Part shown: one piece after another, positions 46,951-55,977 of the stretch
Layout: each line of letters starts with the position of its first letter
How positions within the stretch are numbered: the stretch's first letter is position 1
Assembly (NCBI GenBank): GCA_963741985.1
Contig: CAVUKD010000001.1
Location: 744,001-808,000, forward strand
Source of the DNA: Cryomorpha sp963741985
Lineage (GTDB): Bacteria > Bacteroidota > Bacteroidia > Flavobacteriales_D > Cryomorphaceae
Reading direction: 5' to 3'
Length of the DNA: 64,000 bases
Position numbers and translations under genes: made by a program
Notes under the pieces: generated by a model
Told to the model about the DNA's origin: nothing
Seen by the model: only the letters and a program-made list of their open reading frames with translations
Database searches by the model: none

Positions 46951-47704
46951 CAATAGAATTAAGATTGCCGTTATCGAAGATGAAATGATAGTCGGTGCTA
47001 AGATCGCGATGTATCTCTCCGAGCTTGGTTACGAGGTAACGGGTATTATCGGACAGTCGGATGAAGTACTTCTTCATATTGAATTAAATATGCCCGATAT
47101 CGTTTTGCTCGATGTACAGCTTAAAGGCAAATTAGATGGAATCGAACTGGCGAATATATTGCATGAGAAATCTCAAATTCCTATCGTTTTCCTTACGGCA
47201 AATTCCGATGATGCCACTTTTGAACGGGCTAGGAAAACGAAACCCGATGCTTTTCTCACCAAGCCTTTTAAGAAATTAGACTTAAAGCGAACCCTGGAGC
47301 TCGTCGTGAGCCGGATGTCCATAAAATCGATTACAGAAGAGGAAGCAGAATTGGGAAATTCTGAAGAGGAAAATCAAATAATCACTCCTCTCTCCGACCG
47401 AATATTTGTATTAAACAAGGACAAAAAAGTGAAAATAATGTTCGATGCAATCTTATATATCGAAGCCGAACGCAGCTACTGTCGCATACATACCAGCAGC
47501 AAAAGTTACCTGCTAACTATGCCATTGAAAAGCCTTGAGAATGTCCTTCCGGCCGTGGATTTTCTTCGTATCCATCGATCCTATATCGTTAATATTAAAC
47601 ATGTAGACGAAATGGATGAGCATACCATAATGGTAGATGGTAAGTTGCTTGGCTTAAGTCGCTCTTACCGGAAGGAATTTTTAAAGCGGATTAGGGCGTT
47701 GTAA
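46943..47704 (+). CDS. LytTR-type response regulator
   Basis: 253 residues. Receiver domain with acidic pair Glu12-Asp13, phosphorylatable Asp57 (DIVLLDVQL), Thr85 and Lys107. An acidic linker (residues 133-145) joins it to a LytTR DNA-binding domain (ILYIEAERSYCRIHTSS, FLRIHRSYIVNIKHV, LGLSRSYRKEF). LytTR regulators bind direct repeats; the TCCGAATGGA pair near 44822 is a possible but unproven site. Directly paired with the upstream TPR kinase. Confidence 0.93.
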   Translation: MADNRIKIAVIEDEMIVGAKIAMYLSELGYEVTGIIGQSDEVLLHIELNMPDIVLLDVQLKGKLDGIELANILHEKSQIPIVFLTANSDDATFERARKTKPDAFLTKPFKKLDLKRTLELVVSRMSIKSITEEEAELGNSEEENQIITPLSDRIFVLNKDKKVKIMFDAILYIEAERSYCRIHTSSKSYLLTMPLKSLENVLPAVDFLRIHRSYIVNIKHVDEMDEHTIMVDGKLLGLSRSYRKEFLKRIRAL

Positions 47705-47790
47705 ACTTTCGGTTATCCTTTGATGCGAATCGTGTATTAATCATATGAAACATCGATGTGATGTCTGTGCATTTTTAAGCTGAAATTGAA

Positions 47791-49108
47791 TCACTCCACC
47801 ACAAACTTAACCCCCGCTGAGAATAAATCCGCGTGAAAGTTTGTGCTCCTCGCGTAGTGATTATACTTCAAATCCACACTTTTCAAGCCTAAGCACAGCG
47901 ATATGAAATTTTGTGAAGATATCGGTATAGCTGATCCCAAATCCGAATTGATTGGCTGAAAATCCGGAAAGATCATAATCAGATGTATAGTATTGATCTG
48001 TTGAAAGATGGGTTTCAAAAGGAGCAAAATAAGTGGCCGCTGTTTGGCTGTAAAAGCGATAAGAAGGGTACAGAGTAAATTTGGGTGAAATCTTAATGGG
48101 CACCTCCAGGCTGGCGGTATGTGAAAGGATGCCCCAATCGTCGGCATAGAATCTGTAATACCCCCGAAGCACAAAAATTTCATTCAAGTAGAAATTTAAT
48201 CTACCCCCAATGGCTATTTTATTTCGGATACCGGGTAGGAGCTCATTGGCGTCGCCAAGTTGAAAATCCTGTATGTACGAATCGGCGACATCGCTGAAAT
48301 AAACCCGCTGAAAAGGAGTAGATAACAATCCCTGTTGCCGCACCAAATCAGCTTCAAGAGACGACTGCAATCGTTTGGAAAGGATTTGCGTAACCGTTAG
48401 TCCTATTGAATACGAATTCCTTGATGTCTTTGTAAATTCCGAGACCTGCGGACTATAATTTGGATTTCCCGTAATGGGATAAAATCTGATATAATTGCTA
48501 TTCAGGCCATAACCACCTGCCAAAAATGGCCTCATCTCATACGGATATATGGGTCGCCAAGTATCAAAATAGGCTTTGGCGTTCAGGGTCAGCTCGGTGT
48601 TTTTATCATTGAACAAATGGGTATAGCTTCCGCCAATACCAAACGAGGAATAATCGAATTCATTTGAAAAGGAAACGTCGGCTGACCAAATTTGATTTCG
48701 ATCATCGGAACTGTGGCTATAAGAGAGCGTAGCATTGGTCCAAACATCATTGGAAGAAGCTCCCGAAGACGCCACAAACGGATCAGCGGGAGTATTTGTA
48801 TCAAATGGATTAATATTGCTTGATGAAGCAGAGGTATATGCAGAAATATTTGCGTCTATGCTTAAGATATCGTCGGCATTGAGCGGGACAGAAACGACAA
48901 TACTCGCCGCCGCGTCATTCAATTTTTCGGAGCCATTTCCGCCCGTCACCGCGGCATGGTTTCCATCTTGAGAATAATAGCTCCCCAATAGGTCCAATTC
49001 GGCATTTTCGAGCACGCGCTTTTTATACGTTTTTGTAGAATCTTGGGATTGGGCCATAAGTATAGATCCATTGAGAATCAATACGAGGCAAATTAGCGAA
49101 AATTTCAT
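47791..49108 (-). CDS. DUF3570 outer-membrane protein, frame-shifted near its 3' end
   Basis: About 438 residues if repaired. Signal peptide (MKFSLICLVLILNGSILMAQ), then a beta-barrel-like protein of the DUF3570 family (RVLENAELDLLGSYYSQDGNHAAVTGG, RNQIWSADVSFSNEFDYSSFGIGG, LSHTASLEVPIKISPKFTLYPSYRFY). The frame ends at 47861 in an odd tail (LRLEKCGFEV). One base away at about 47890 the other frame gives GLKSVDLKYNHYARSTNF and a proper C-terminus to TGA at 47791, matching the end of other family members. Last gene of the thioredoxin-ApbE-DUF4266-DUF3570 operon. Confidence 0.87.
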
Positions 49109-49120
49109 CTTTACCGTTTA

Positions 49121-49333
49121 TTAATTACACCCACATCCGCCACCTGTTTTGCCACCATTGGCACCTGAAGCCGATTCGCGATACGCATGGAAATTGGTTT
49201 CGAATTTGTCCACTTTTTTTGTTCCCAGAACCATATCGGGATCATTAATATACACCCTTTGGTACTGTTTTACAGCAGTGCATGAGGTCATACCTGCCAC
49301 ACATATCACGAGCAATGCGATTTGCTTTCTCAT
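49121..49333 (-). CDS. DUF4266 lipoprotein
   Basis: A 70-residue lipoprotein: lipobox ending in Cys18 (GMTSC), then a short conserved segment (QYQRVYINDPDMVLG) and a Gly-rich tail ending GGGCGCN (residues 64-70). The two tail cysteines C67 and C69 and final Asn are the family signature. The tail is preceded by S-A-S-G-A-N (54-59), which faintly resembles an ApbE flavinylation site (D-x-x-S/T-G-A-S/T). It overlaps the ApbE gene by 4 bases. Probably a periplasmic redox or flavin carrier (inference). Confidence 0.85.
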   Translation of the reverse strand: MRKQIALLVICVAGMTSCTAVKQYQRVYINDPDMVLGTKKVDKFETNFHAYRESASGANGGKTGGGCGCN

Positions 49334-50313
49334 TTTAAATCTAATTTAATATGCTTTGATGTAAATATTTCACCCTTATCATCGATCAGAATACACTCTA
49401 TTTCAGGCAACTGGTTGATGCGGTCGATTCCGGCGTCTTTTCCCATTACAAAGATAGACGTAGCCAACGCGTCGGCCAATTCAGCCTTTGGAGCAAAAAC
49501 CGTTGCGCTTATAATCCCGGTAGCTGGGTAGCCCGAGCGTGGATCGATAATATGCGTAAAGCGTATACCATCGAAAATCACATACTTTTCATAATCTCCC
49601 GAGGTAACCACCGCTTCATTTTCGATGGGCAAGAGGGCAAAGGCATTGTTCTTATTCATTGGGTTGGTAATGGCCACTTTCCATTCGGAACCATCCGGTT
49701 GACGGCCCCATACATCCATATCGCCTGATGCATTTATAATACCCGCTTCCACCCCATGATCTTGTAAAAGTTGTTTCGCTTTATCGGCGGCATATCCTTT
49801 CCCAATAGCGCCAAAGCCAATCTTCATGCCCGGAAGTTTTAAGAATACGCTGTGGTCATCCGGGTTGAGGACAATATTCTTGTAGCCTACTTTGGCAACC
49901 GCCTCTTTTACCTTTTCGGGAGAAGGCATTTCAGTCATACTTCCGTCAAATTTCCAGATGGCATCCATGGAGGCATACGAAATATCAAAAGCGCCATCGG
50001 TCAATTTAGAAATGCCTAACGCCCTTTGGATTAAGTCGTACAATTCCGTTGAAACGAGGATCGGTTTTATTCCAGCATTTCTATTAATTTCAGAAGTTTC
50101 CGAATTTGGATCCCAAGATGAGATCAATTTTTCGATTCGCGTTATTTCAGCTACGGCCCGATCTATTTCGTCATTGGCCATTGTTTCATTCTCTGCTACC
50201 ACAGTAATCTCGAAGCGGCTGCCCATCAATTTCAGGACGCGTTTATGTATTTCTTGAGAATTTGCATTCAGTGAAACCAAGAGGACAATGGCCGTTACCA
50301 GAAACTTTTTCAA
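49330..50313 (-). CDS. apbE: FAD:protein FMN transferase
   Basis: 327 residues with a signal peptide (MKKFLVTAIVLLVSLNANSQ), so it works outside the cytoplasm. ApbE transfers FMN from FAD to a Ser/Thr of a target protein. Motifs: GSRFEITVVAENE, EKLISSWDPNSETSEIN, GAIGKGYAADKAK (FAD-binding), GIINASGDMDVWG and HIIDPRSGYPA, with the metal-binding Asp/Ser-rich loop near AELADALATSIFV. No NqrB, NqrC, RnfG or FMN-bind-domain gene is nearby; the neighbours are DUF4266, DUF3570 and thioredoxin. Confidence 0.93.
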   Translation of the reverse strand: MKKFLVTAIVLLVSLNANSQEIHKRVLKLMGSRFEITVVAENETMANDEIDRAVAEITRIEKLISSWDPNSETSEINRNAGIKPILVSTELYDLIQRALGISKLTDGAFDISYASMDAIWKFDGSMTEMPSPEKVKEAVAKVGYKNIVLNPDDHSVFLKLPGMKIGFGAIGKGYAADKAKQLLQDHGVEAGIINASGDMDVWGRQPDGSEWKVAITNPMNKNNAFALLPIENEAVVTSGDYEKYVIFDGIRFTHIIDPRSGYPATGIISATVFAPKAELADALATSIFVMGKDAGIDRINQLPEIECILIDDKGEIFTSKHIKLDLK

Positions 50314-50314
50314 C

Positions 50315-50761
50315 TTAGTTCAGGAATGCGTTTAAGATTTTTATAAATTCCTCAGGAGTGGTCTTTTGATAACCGGTTTTGCCCAATACTTTTCCATCTT
50401 TATCGAGCACTACCACGAGTGGAAAATACCCTTCCGAATTATAGGTTTCGGCCAATTTATCGTTTTTCTTCTGCTGCTCAGGAGGTAACATATTTTTACT
50501 TCGACGCGGAAAATCTGCTTTAAGCATTACGTAATGATCTTTGGCATAATCTTTAAAGGTATCTGTTGACCAAATCTCATTATTCAATTTCATGCAGGGG
50601 GCACACCAGTCCGACCCTTGAAAAACCAGCACAATGGGCGTATCATTTGTGGCGGCAAGCTTTTCTGACTCTGCCAAATCTGTACGCCAGTCTTGAGCCT
50701 TCGCTACATTCAGAAAACCAATGATTAAAATTAATACCGGAACGATTCTTTTAATTCTCAT
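50315..50761 (-). CDS. Secreted thioredoxin-fold protein
   Basis: 148 residues with a signal peptide (cleavage after VAKAQ) and a thioredoxin domain carrying the active site W52-C53-A-P-C56, and the cis-Pro in GYFPLVVVLDKDG. First gene of the ApbE operon, one base before apbE. Likely keeps a partner thiol (for example the CGC tail of DUF4266) reduced or oxidised; this is inference from context. Confidence 0.9.
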   Translation of the reverse strand: MRIKRIVPVLILIIGFLNVAKAQDWRTDLAESEKLAATNDTPIVLVFQGSDWCAPCMKLNNEIWSTDTFKDYAKDHYVMLKADFPRRSKNMLPPEQQKKNDKLAETYNSEGYFPLVVVLDKDGKVLGKTGYQKTTPEEFIKILNAFLN

Positions 50762-51231
50762 CGCAATACGTATTTAAACTTTAAAAATATTGAGTAAATC
50801 AAATGTACAGTACTTGCATATAAAAAATCGGTTTAGTAAAAGTTTTAAGTCAATTTTAAGGAAAAAAGAAATTCATTTTTAAAAGATCAATCGTGTTGTG
50901 AATTGTTTCTGATCTTTATTTCAAGAGGAGGAACCGCAGCACGCGTTCATCGAAATTAACGCCAAATTTAGCGGGGAATTGTTTTCGGTATATTAAATTT
51001 AGGTAAATAGGAGTTTATCTAAAGGTTAATGGAAATCAGGGGAAGACAGTAGGGATGGAGGTTTTGAATTGCATTGGCTTACGCAGGTTTTATTCTAAAG
51101 GAGTTCGCTGAGCCTCCTTACGTGGGGTTCAGCCCTTTACACGATGACGAAATATAAAAACGGAAAGATCAAATTAGTGAAAACCATCATGTTTTAAAAC
51201 AGAATAGCAACAATAAAGATGGAATAAACTC
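50762..51231. other. Non-coding gap upstream of the thioredoxin operon
   Basis: 470 bases. The only clear signal is the TACATTTG promoter box at 50800-50807 (minus strand). No ORF that I trust and no RNA-like structure recognised. Confidence 0.4.
50800..50807 (-). promoter_or_regulatory. -7 promoter box of the thioredoxin-apbE operon
   Basis: Minus strand reads TACATTTG, an exact TAnnTTTG, about 40 bases before the ATG at 50761. No good -33 element. Confidence 0.55.
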
Positions 51232-51483
51232 CTACACCCCCAACTCTCCCAAATCTATCTTCCCGGCATAATTTTCGGCTACGCGTTCTGAGGCGGCTAC
51301 TTCAATCCAGCAGATCTGGTCAAAGTCCATGCGAATCCAAAGCTCGGCGTAGAATGAGTTCACAGAATAAAGATGAACCGCATAGGCCCGGTAATACCGC
51401 GTAGCGACGTAGGTTCCTGATTTTTGCAGCAGCTCCTTACGGGCCATTAGTGGGCATTTCTGAAATTCATCTTTGGTGAACAT
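51232..51483 (-). CDS. Small conserved protein of unknown function
   Basis: 83 residues without signal peptide or membrane segment. Tyr/aromatic-rich middle (YVATRYYRAYAVHLYSV) and acidic end. I do not recognise a family, though the composition and a solid ATG with stop right before the SAM hydrolase gene suggest a real gene. It lies 39 bases downstream of the SAM hydrolase gene on the same strand. Confidence 0.6.
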   Translation of the reverse strand: MFTKDEFQKCPLMARKELLQKSGTYVATRYYRAYAVHLYSVNSFYAELWIRMDFDQICWIEVAASERVAENYAGKIDLGELGV

Positions 51484-51522
51484 AACTTAAAGATAAACTT
51501 TTTTCAGAAAGGCACCTTGATT

Positions 51523-52323
51523 TTAGTCTTCTATTTCGATGCGTATAATATCGCCTTCTCGGATTCCCAATAAATCAGCAGCGCCGCCCCCACTTCCCTC
51601 TACTCCTCGATTGATGGCTATCTCGAGGTATCCGACGCTTGTGAAAATGGCAAGCTTTTCGCCCTGATCAACTTCATTGTAAGCACGCGAAATACGGTTC
51701 AGTTCGGTATCGCCCCGGCGTACAACTATATGGAAAGGCTTCTTGCCAACTGCTTCGTCAAAAAGAGTTTGGGTAATATTGGTAATTACATTGCCGTAAC
51801 CGTCGATATAGATAGCGGTTCCGCGTATGTTATTATGCTCTATAACGGGATGAATGGATGGCCGGCGGCGGTAATCCTCGCGAAGTGTGCCAATCGATTC
51901 AACGTCGTTGGTTTCAATCATTTTGGCTATAGCCGGAATAAAAATCGATTTCGTAGGAAAACCCAAATCCTCATCTCCCTGCATATTAAGGGTGTAGACT
52001 GCTTCGGCTGGTTCACTGTCGAAAAGAAGCGAGAAGAAACCATTGTCAGATCCGATGAAATACTGCCCTTCCATTTTGACAATAACATAGGGTGACCCGG
52101 CGCGCCAATCGCTATCAACTCCCACGATATGAAAGGTACCGGCGGGAAACTCCCGCCAAACATTTTTCAACACAAAAGCCGCTTTTGCCATGTCAAATGC
52201 CGGAACGTGATGCGAAATATCTACCCAATGTAAATCCTTAACCAGCTTTAGCGCAGTGGCTTTCACACTGGCTAAATAGTAATCTTTGGTACCGAGATCA
52301 GATGTGAGGGTAATAATGTTCAT
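51523..52323 (-). CDS. SAM hydrolase (SAM hydroxide adenosyltransferase, DUF62)
   Basis: 266 residues from ATG 52323 (MNIITLTSDLGTKDYY). The family splits S-adenosylmethionine with hydroxide to adenosine and methionine. Motifs: LTSDLGTKDYYLASVKA at the N-terminus, DISHHVPAFD, HIVGVDSDWR (conserved Asp), YFIGSDNGFFSLLF and the C-terminal domain with DGYGNVITNI, RRGDTELN and AINRG. Diverges from phoH. The earlier in-frame start at 52386 overlaps the promoter box at 52384 and is rejected. Confidence 0.9.
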   Translation of the reverse strand: MNIITLTSDLGTKDYYLASVKATALKLVKDLHWVDISHHVPAFDMAKAAFVLKNVWREFPAGTFHIVGVDSDWRAGSPYVIVKMEGQYFIGSDNGFFSLLFDSEPAEAVYTLNMQGDEDLGFPTKSIFIPAIAKMIETNDVESIGTLREDYRRRPSIHPVIEHNNIRGTAIYIDGYGNVITNITQTLFDEAVGKKPFHIVVRRGDTELNRISRAYNEVDQGEKLAIFTSVGYLEIAINRGVEGSGGGAADLLGIREGDIIRIEIED

Positions 52324-52383
52324 GTTGAATTTTAAGCGCACTTTCGTGGGAAAAGACGAAAAAATATTCCTTAATTTGGACGG

Positions 52384-52413
52384 CAAAAGTACGGAATTTT
52401 AAACACGACGAAA
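52384..52413 (-). promoter_or_regulatory. Promoter of the SAM hydrolase gene
   Basis: Minus strand: TTTC (52410-52413), 18-base spacer, TACTTTTG (52384-52391), an exact -7 box, about 60 bases before the ATG at 52323. Confidence 0.55.
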
Positions 52414-52454
52414 GTGCTTTTACAGGTTCTTCGTCCCGAAAAACATAACCTTTA

Positions 52455-53408
52455 TTGAGCGAGCGAATTATACCCATTGAATCCATCGATCCGAGAGAGC
52501 TTCTTGGCGTGAACAACAAGAAATTTCATTTTATCGGAAAGCATTTCCCAAAGCTGAAGCTGATAGCACGGGGCAATATTATCAAAGCCCTGGGTGACGA
52601 AGAAGAGCTGGATATGTTTGAACAGAAAATTGAACTCTTCATGGAACATTTAAACAAATACAACCAGCTGACTGAAAATAATATAGAACGAATTTTAGTC
52701 GAAGAAACGGAGGATATTCTTCACGAAAACGGCGGCGATTCTGTATTGGTGCATGGCAATAGCGGCTTGCAAGTGAAGGCTCGAACAGCGAATCAGCGGA
52801 AGCTGGTGGAGCTGACCAATGAAAATGACATGGTCTTTGCCATCGGGCCGGCCGGAACCGGGAAGACCTATACAGCTGTGGCTCTGGCAGTAAGAGCTTT
52901 GAAGCAAAAAGAAGTTCGGAAGATTATTCTTACGCGCCCGGCAGTGGAAGCAGGAGAAAATCTCGGTTTTTTGCCGGGTGACTTGAAAGATAAGCTCGAC
53001 CCCTATCTTCAGCCGCTTTATGATGCCCTCCGCGATATGATTCCTCCCGAGCGGTTACGCGATTTTCTGGAAACAGGAACGATACAGATTGCGCCTCTGG
53101 CCTATATGCGGGGACGTACATTGGACAATGCTTTTGTCATTCTCGATGAGGCCCAAAATGCTACAACTTCGCAGTTAAAGATGTTTTTGACCCGTATGGG
53201 AAAATCGGCGAGTTTCATGATAACCGGCGATCTAACCCAAATCGACCTTCCCAAAAGGCAGCCCAGCGGATTGGTACATACCTTAAAATATCTGAAAGAT
53301 ATTCCCGGTATTGGCGTGGTATACCTCAATGAAAACGATGTAATCCGGCATCCATTGGTAAAAAGTATAATCAGAGCATTCGAAAAAGAAAAACAAGAAG
53401 AGGAATGA
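52455..53408 (+). CDS. PhoH family ATPase (TTG start)
   Basis: 317 residues. P-loop ATPase of the PhoH/YbeZ type, linked to RNA metabolism and ribosome maturation with YbeY. Walker A is GPAGTGKTYT (131-140); then TRPAVEAGENLGFLPGDLKDK, APLAYMRGRTLDNAFVILDEAQN (Walker B) and MITGDLTQIDLPK. The upstream in-frame stop is TAA 52446-52448 and no ATG lies before the conserved segment, so TTG at 52455 (MSERIIPIESIDPREL) is the likely start. It overlaps purC by 4 bases. Confidence 0.92.
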   Translation: MSERIIPIESIDPRELLGVNNKKFHFIGKHFPKLKLIARGNIIKALGDEEELDMFEQKIELFMEHLNKYNQLTENNIERILVEETEDILHENGGDSVLVHGNSGLQVKARTANQRKLVELTNENDMVFAIGPAGTGKTYTAVALAVRALKQKEVRKIILTRPAVEAGENLGFLPGDLKDKLDPYLQPLYDALRDMIPPERLRDFLETGTIQIAPLAYMRGRTLDNAFVILDEAQNATTSQLKMFLTRMGKSASFMITGDLTQIDLPKRQPSGLVHTLKYLKDIPGIGVVYLNENDVIRHPLVKSIIRAFEKEKQEEE

Positions 53409-54352
53409 TTGTCAATACAGAATCGGATTTTACATTTCCCGGTCAGCAAGACGTATACAACGGAAAAGTACGGGACGTTTACACACTTGAAAACGATATT
53501 TTAGTAATGGTTGCGAGCGACCGGATATCGGCTTTTGACGTGGTTTTGCCGAAAGGTATCCCCTACAAAGGAGCCATTTTAAATCGCATTGCTGCAAAAT
53601 TTTTAAAAGCCACCGAAGACATTTGCCCCAATTGGCTTATCGGCACCCCGGCACCAAATGTCGCCGTAGGGCATCGCTGTGATGCGTTCAGAGTGGAGAT
53701 GGTCATTCGCGGATACCTTACCGGCCACGCCTGGCGCACGTACAAAACCGGGAGTCGAAAACTCTGTGGTGTTCGGATGCCAGATGGATTGAAGGAACAT
53801 GATAAATTTCCACAAGCCATTATCACGCCTGCCACCAAAGCTGCAGCAGGGCATGATGAGGATATTTCGCGCGAAGAAATTATCGCCCAAGGATTTGCTT
53901 CGAAAGAAGCATATGAAAAAATGGAGGCATACACACAGCAACTTTTTGAACGTGGTACAGAAATGGCAGCTGAGAAAGGTTTGATTTTGGTCGATACCAA
54001 ATACGAATTCGGAATGCGGGACGGCGAGGTGGTACTAATGGACGAAATACACACGCCCGATTCATCGCGGTACTTTTATGCTGAAGGATACGCCGAACGT
54101 CAAAAAAAGGGAGAAGCGCAGAAGCAACTCTCCAAGGAATTTGTGCGTGAATGGTTGATCGAAAACGGATTTCAGGGAAGAAAAGGTCAAAAAGTTCCTG
54201 AAATGAGTGATGAATGGGTGCAGACTATCAGCGAGCGTTATATAGAGCTTTACGAAAAAATTACCGGTGAGGCGTTTGACAAGGCTTCGGCAGAGCTCAC
54301 TCCTACTGAAACTCAGAATGCTGTTATGGCTTTTTTGAAGGAGCTGGTGTAA
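53405..54352 (+). CDS. purC: Phosphoribosylaminoimidazole-succinocarboxamide synthase
   Basis: 315 residues, SAICAR synthetase of the purine pathway. Family segments: YNGKVRDVYTL with the ATP-binding loop near the start, VASDRISAFDVVLP, PNVAVGHRCDAFRVEMVIRG, TPATKAAAGHDEDIS, ILVDTKYEFGMRDGEVVLMDEIHTPDSSRYFY (quoted in part elsewhere) and SKEFVREWL. It follows phoH with a 4-base overlap. Bacteroidota PurC is of this 310-residue type. Confidence 0.95.
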   Translation: MIVNTESDFTFPGQQDVYNGKVRDVYTLENDILVMVASDRISAFDVVLPKGIPYKGAILNRIAAKFLKATEDICPNWLIGTPAPNVAVGHRCDAFRVEMVIRGYLTGHAWRTYKTGSRKLCGVRMPDGLKEHDKFPQAIITPATKAAAGHDEDISREEIIAQGFASKEAYEKMEAYTQQLFERGTEMAAEKGLILVDTKYEFGMRDGEVVLMDEIHTPDSSRYFYAEGYAERQKKGEAQKQLSKEFVREWLIENGFQGRKGQKVPEMSDEWVQTISERYIELYEKITGEAFDKASAELTPTETQNAVMAFLKELV

Positions 54353-54495
54353 TGACGGGTGGAAAAAATGGATCGATGTCGATTTGGTGACCGAGAGCTG
54401 GCGCTCAATTTAACTCTACGATTTCACGTCATCAAGTAAGCCATTTAGTAAAGTCGAGTGGATTAAGTCATTGACAATCCATTCAGATTAAACTC

Positions 54496-54538
54496 AAAAA
54501 AAAACCACCAAACGAAATCCGCCCGGTGGTTTTGAAAT
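54496..54538. terminator. Bidirectional terminator
   Basis: AAAACCACC (54501-54509) pairs with GGTGGTTTT (54525-54533), 9 bp perfect, with A-tract before and T-tract after; serves convergent purC (+) and the hibernation factor (-). Confidence 0.8.
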
Positions 54539-54551
54539 CAGCTTTTTATTC

Positions 54552-54851
54552 TCAATACGTACTTTGCTTTTCTTTTTCTTTTACCACCAATATTTTCAAT
54601 CGATCGAAAGCTTGTTGGGCTGCCGACATAAATGAATCGGCCTCTTGCTCCACAAAAATATCTTTGCCGGGCATAAAAAGTCGAACTTCAATTTTCTTAT
54701 CATGTTTCGGCGTTTCATTGAGGGCTTTTAGATAAATATCGGCACTCACAATCCGATCATTGTACTTTAAGAGTTTGTCAAATATTTCGCCTACTTCGTC
54801 AATGAGGCCTGGTTTGGCGTTGAAATTTACGGGTTCAATTGTTTTATCCAT
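54552..54851 (-). CDS. Ribosome hibernation promoting factor (HPF/RaiA family)
   Basis: 99 residues of the short HPF type. The conserved frame is VNFNAKPGLIDEVGEIFDKLLKYNDRIVSADIYLK followed by KIEVRLFMPGKDIFVEQEADSFMSAAQQAFDRLK (both abbreviated in wording here); the pattern of strand-helix-strand-helix matches Bacteroidota HPF. It binds the 30S subunit in stationary phase. A TACCTTTA promoter-like box lies at 54916-54923. Confidence 0.85.
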   Translation of the reverse strand: MDKTIEPVNFNAKPGLIDEVGEIFDKLLKYNDRIVSADIYLKALNETPKHDKKIEVRLFMPGKDIFVEQEADSFMSAAQQAFDRLKILVVKEKEKQSTY

Positions 54852-55293
54852 GGTTCAAATTTTAGTTTGCAATTTTTAATTCTCTAATGTATTGATCTTT
54901 TATTTTAAACGCTAATAAAGGTAAGGTGTTTTGATAAATTTCAGTTTTGAGTAAAATTTAGCAAGCTTTCACGTATGTTCGCTCCTGACGCTTCGGTCAG
55001 GATCGAATCAAATCTCAACTTGACCTAAAGATTTTAAGCGGTTAATGCATAATCGGGCAGCTTCACTTTGAGAAGAGCAAAGGATGTAAAAATCATTAAC
55101 TGAATGCTATTCAATTGTTTTATTCCTTGCTTTTCTCCTTTTGCAGAAAATAAATTCTGTAAATCCTCTGTTTAATTCGAAAAAGTACATGCAACCAACG
55201 AACATTCAGACGTATTTTTTTTTCGCGCAAGCGTAACTTTATAAAGGATAGAAGCGTACACCGAGGCACCCCTTAAACTTTTGAATTAAACAG
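54852..55293. other. Intergenic gap with a small hairpin
   Basis: 442 bases. It holds a hairpin CCTGAC-GCTTCG-GTCAGG at 54984-55001 and a TAACTTTA promoter-like box near 55230. Nothing else recognised. Confidence 0.4.
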
Positions 55294-55911
55294 ATGACAC
55301 TTATAAAAATCGGATTGCGAAGCCTTAAGCCGGCAGAAAAAATGGAACATGCCGGCCGCATAGCTAAAGGACTCAAGTCCACTCCGGTTTTTGCCAAAGA
55401 AAAAACACTTATTACCGAAATTGAGAAAGCTCGTGCCGCACTTTATGAGGCGATAGAACTGGCCACATTTGGCGATAGGCGCGCTTTGGAACAGCGAAGG
55501 ACTTGTGAGAAAAATATGGATGATCTATTGCGTAAAGCTGCGGCCTTTGTGAATCATTCATCCGACGGAAATCCGGAATTGATAAAATCTGCGGGATTCG
55601 CTTTGCGAAAGCGGAATAATAAGCCGCGAGAATTGTCCAATCCACAGGAATTGAAGGTAAAGCGAACCGAGAACAGCGGTGAATTTATCTTGAGGTGGAA
55701 ACCTGTAAAAAACAGCAGAAGCTATTTGGTGCAAACGCGCACCAAAAAGCCTGAAACGGACAGCATATGGGATACCCGCGCCTTTTCAACCCGAAGCAGA
55801 TGCGTTATTGACCAACTGAAACCGGGAAAAACATATTGGATACGCATATTGGCCGTAGGTGCCAAGGGCGTAAGTCAGCCGAGTAAAATCATCGAAATAA
55901 TGGCTGCTTGA
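55294..55911 (+). CDS. Fibronectin type III domain protein
   Basis: 205 residues without signal peptide. Residues 1-110 are helical and charged (MTLIKIGLRSLKPAEKMEHAG). Residues 115-205 form an Fn3 domain (FILRWKPVKNSRSYLVQT, STRSRCVIDQLKPGKTYWIRILAVGAKGVSQPS). Bacteroidota often carry such two-part proteins; function unknown. Followed by a strong terminator. Confidence 0.8.
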   Translation: MTLIKIGLRSLKPAEKMEHAGRIAKGLKSTPVFAKEKTLITEIEKARAALYEAIELATFGDRRALEQRRTCEKNMDDLLRKAAAFVNHSSDGNPELIKSAGFALRKRNNKPRELSNPQELKVKRTENSGEFILRWKPVKNSRSYLVQTRTKKPETDSIWDTRAFSTRSRCVIDQLKPGKTYWIRILAVGAKGVSQPSKIIEIMAA

Positions 55912-55935
55912 AAACACCTCTTAAACATGTCACGA

Positions 55936-55977
55936 AAAATCCCCCAAGAGATAAAACTCAAGGGGGATTTTCATTTT
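55936..55977 (+). terminator. Rho-independent terminator
   Basis: AAAATCCCCC pairs with GGGGGATTTT around an inner GAG/CTC pair (stem with an AA/AA internal loop) and a T-rich end, right after the Fn3 gene. Confidence 0.8.
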
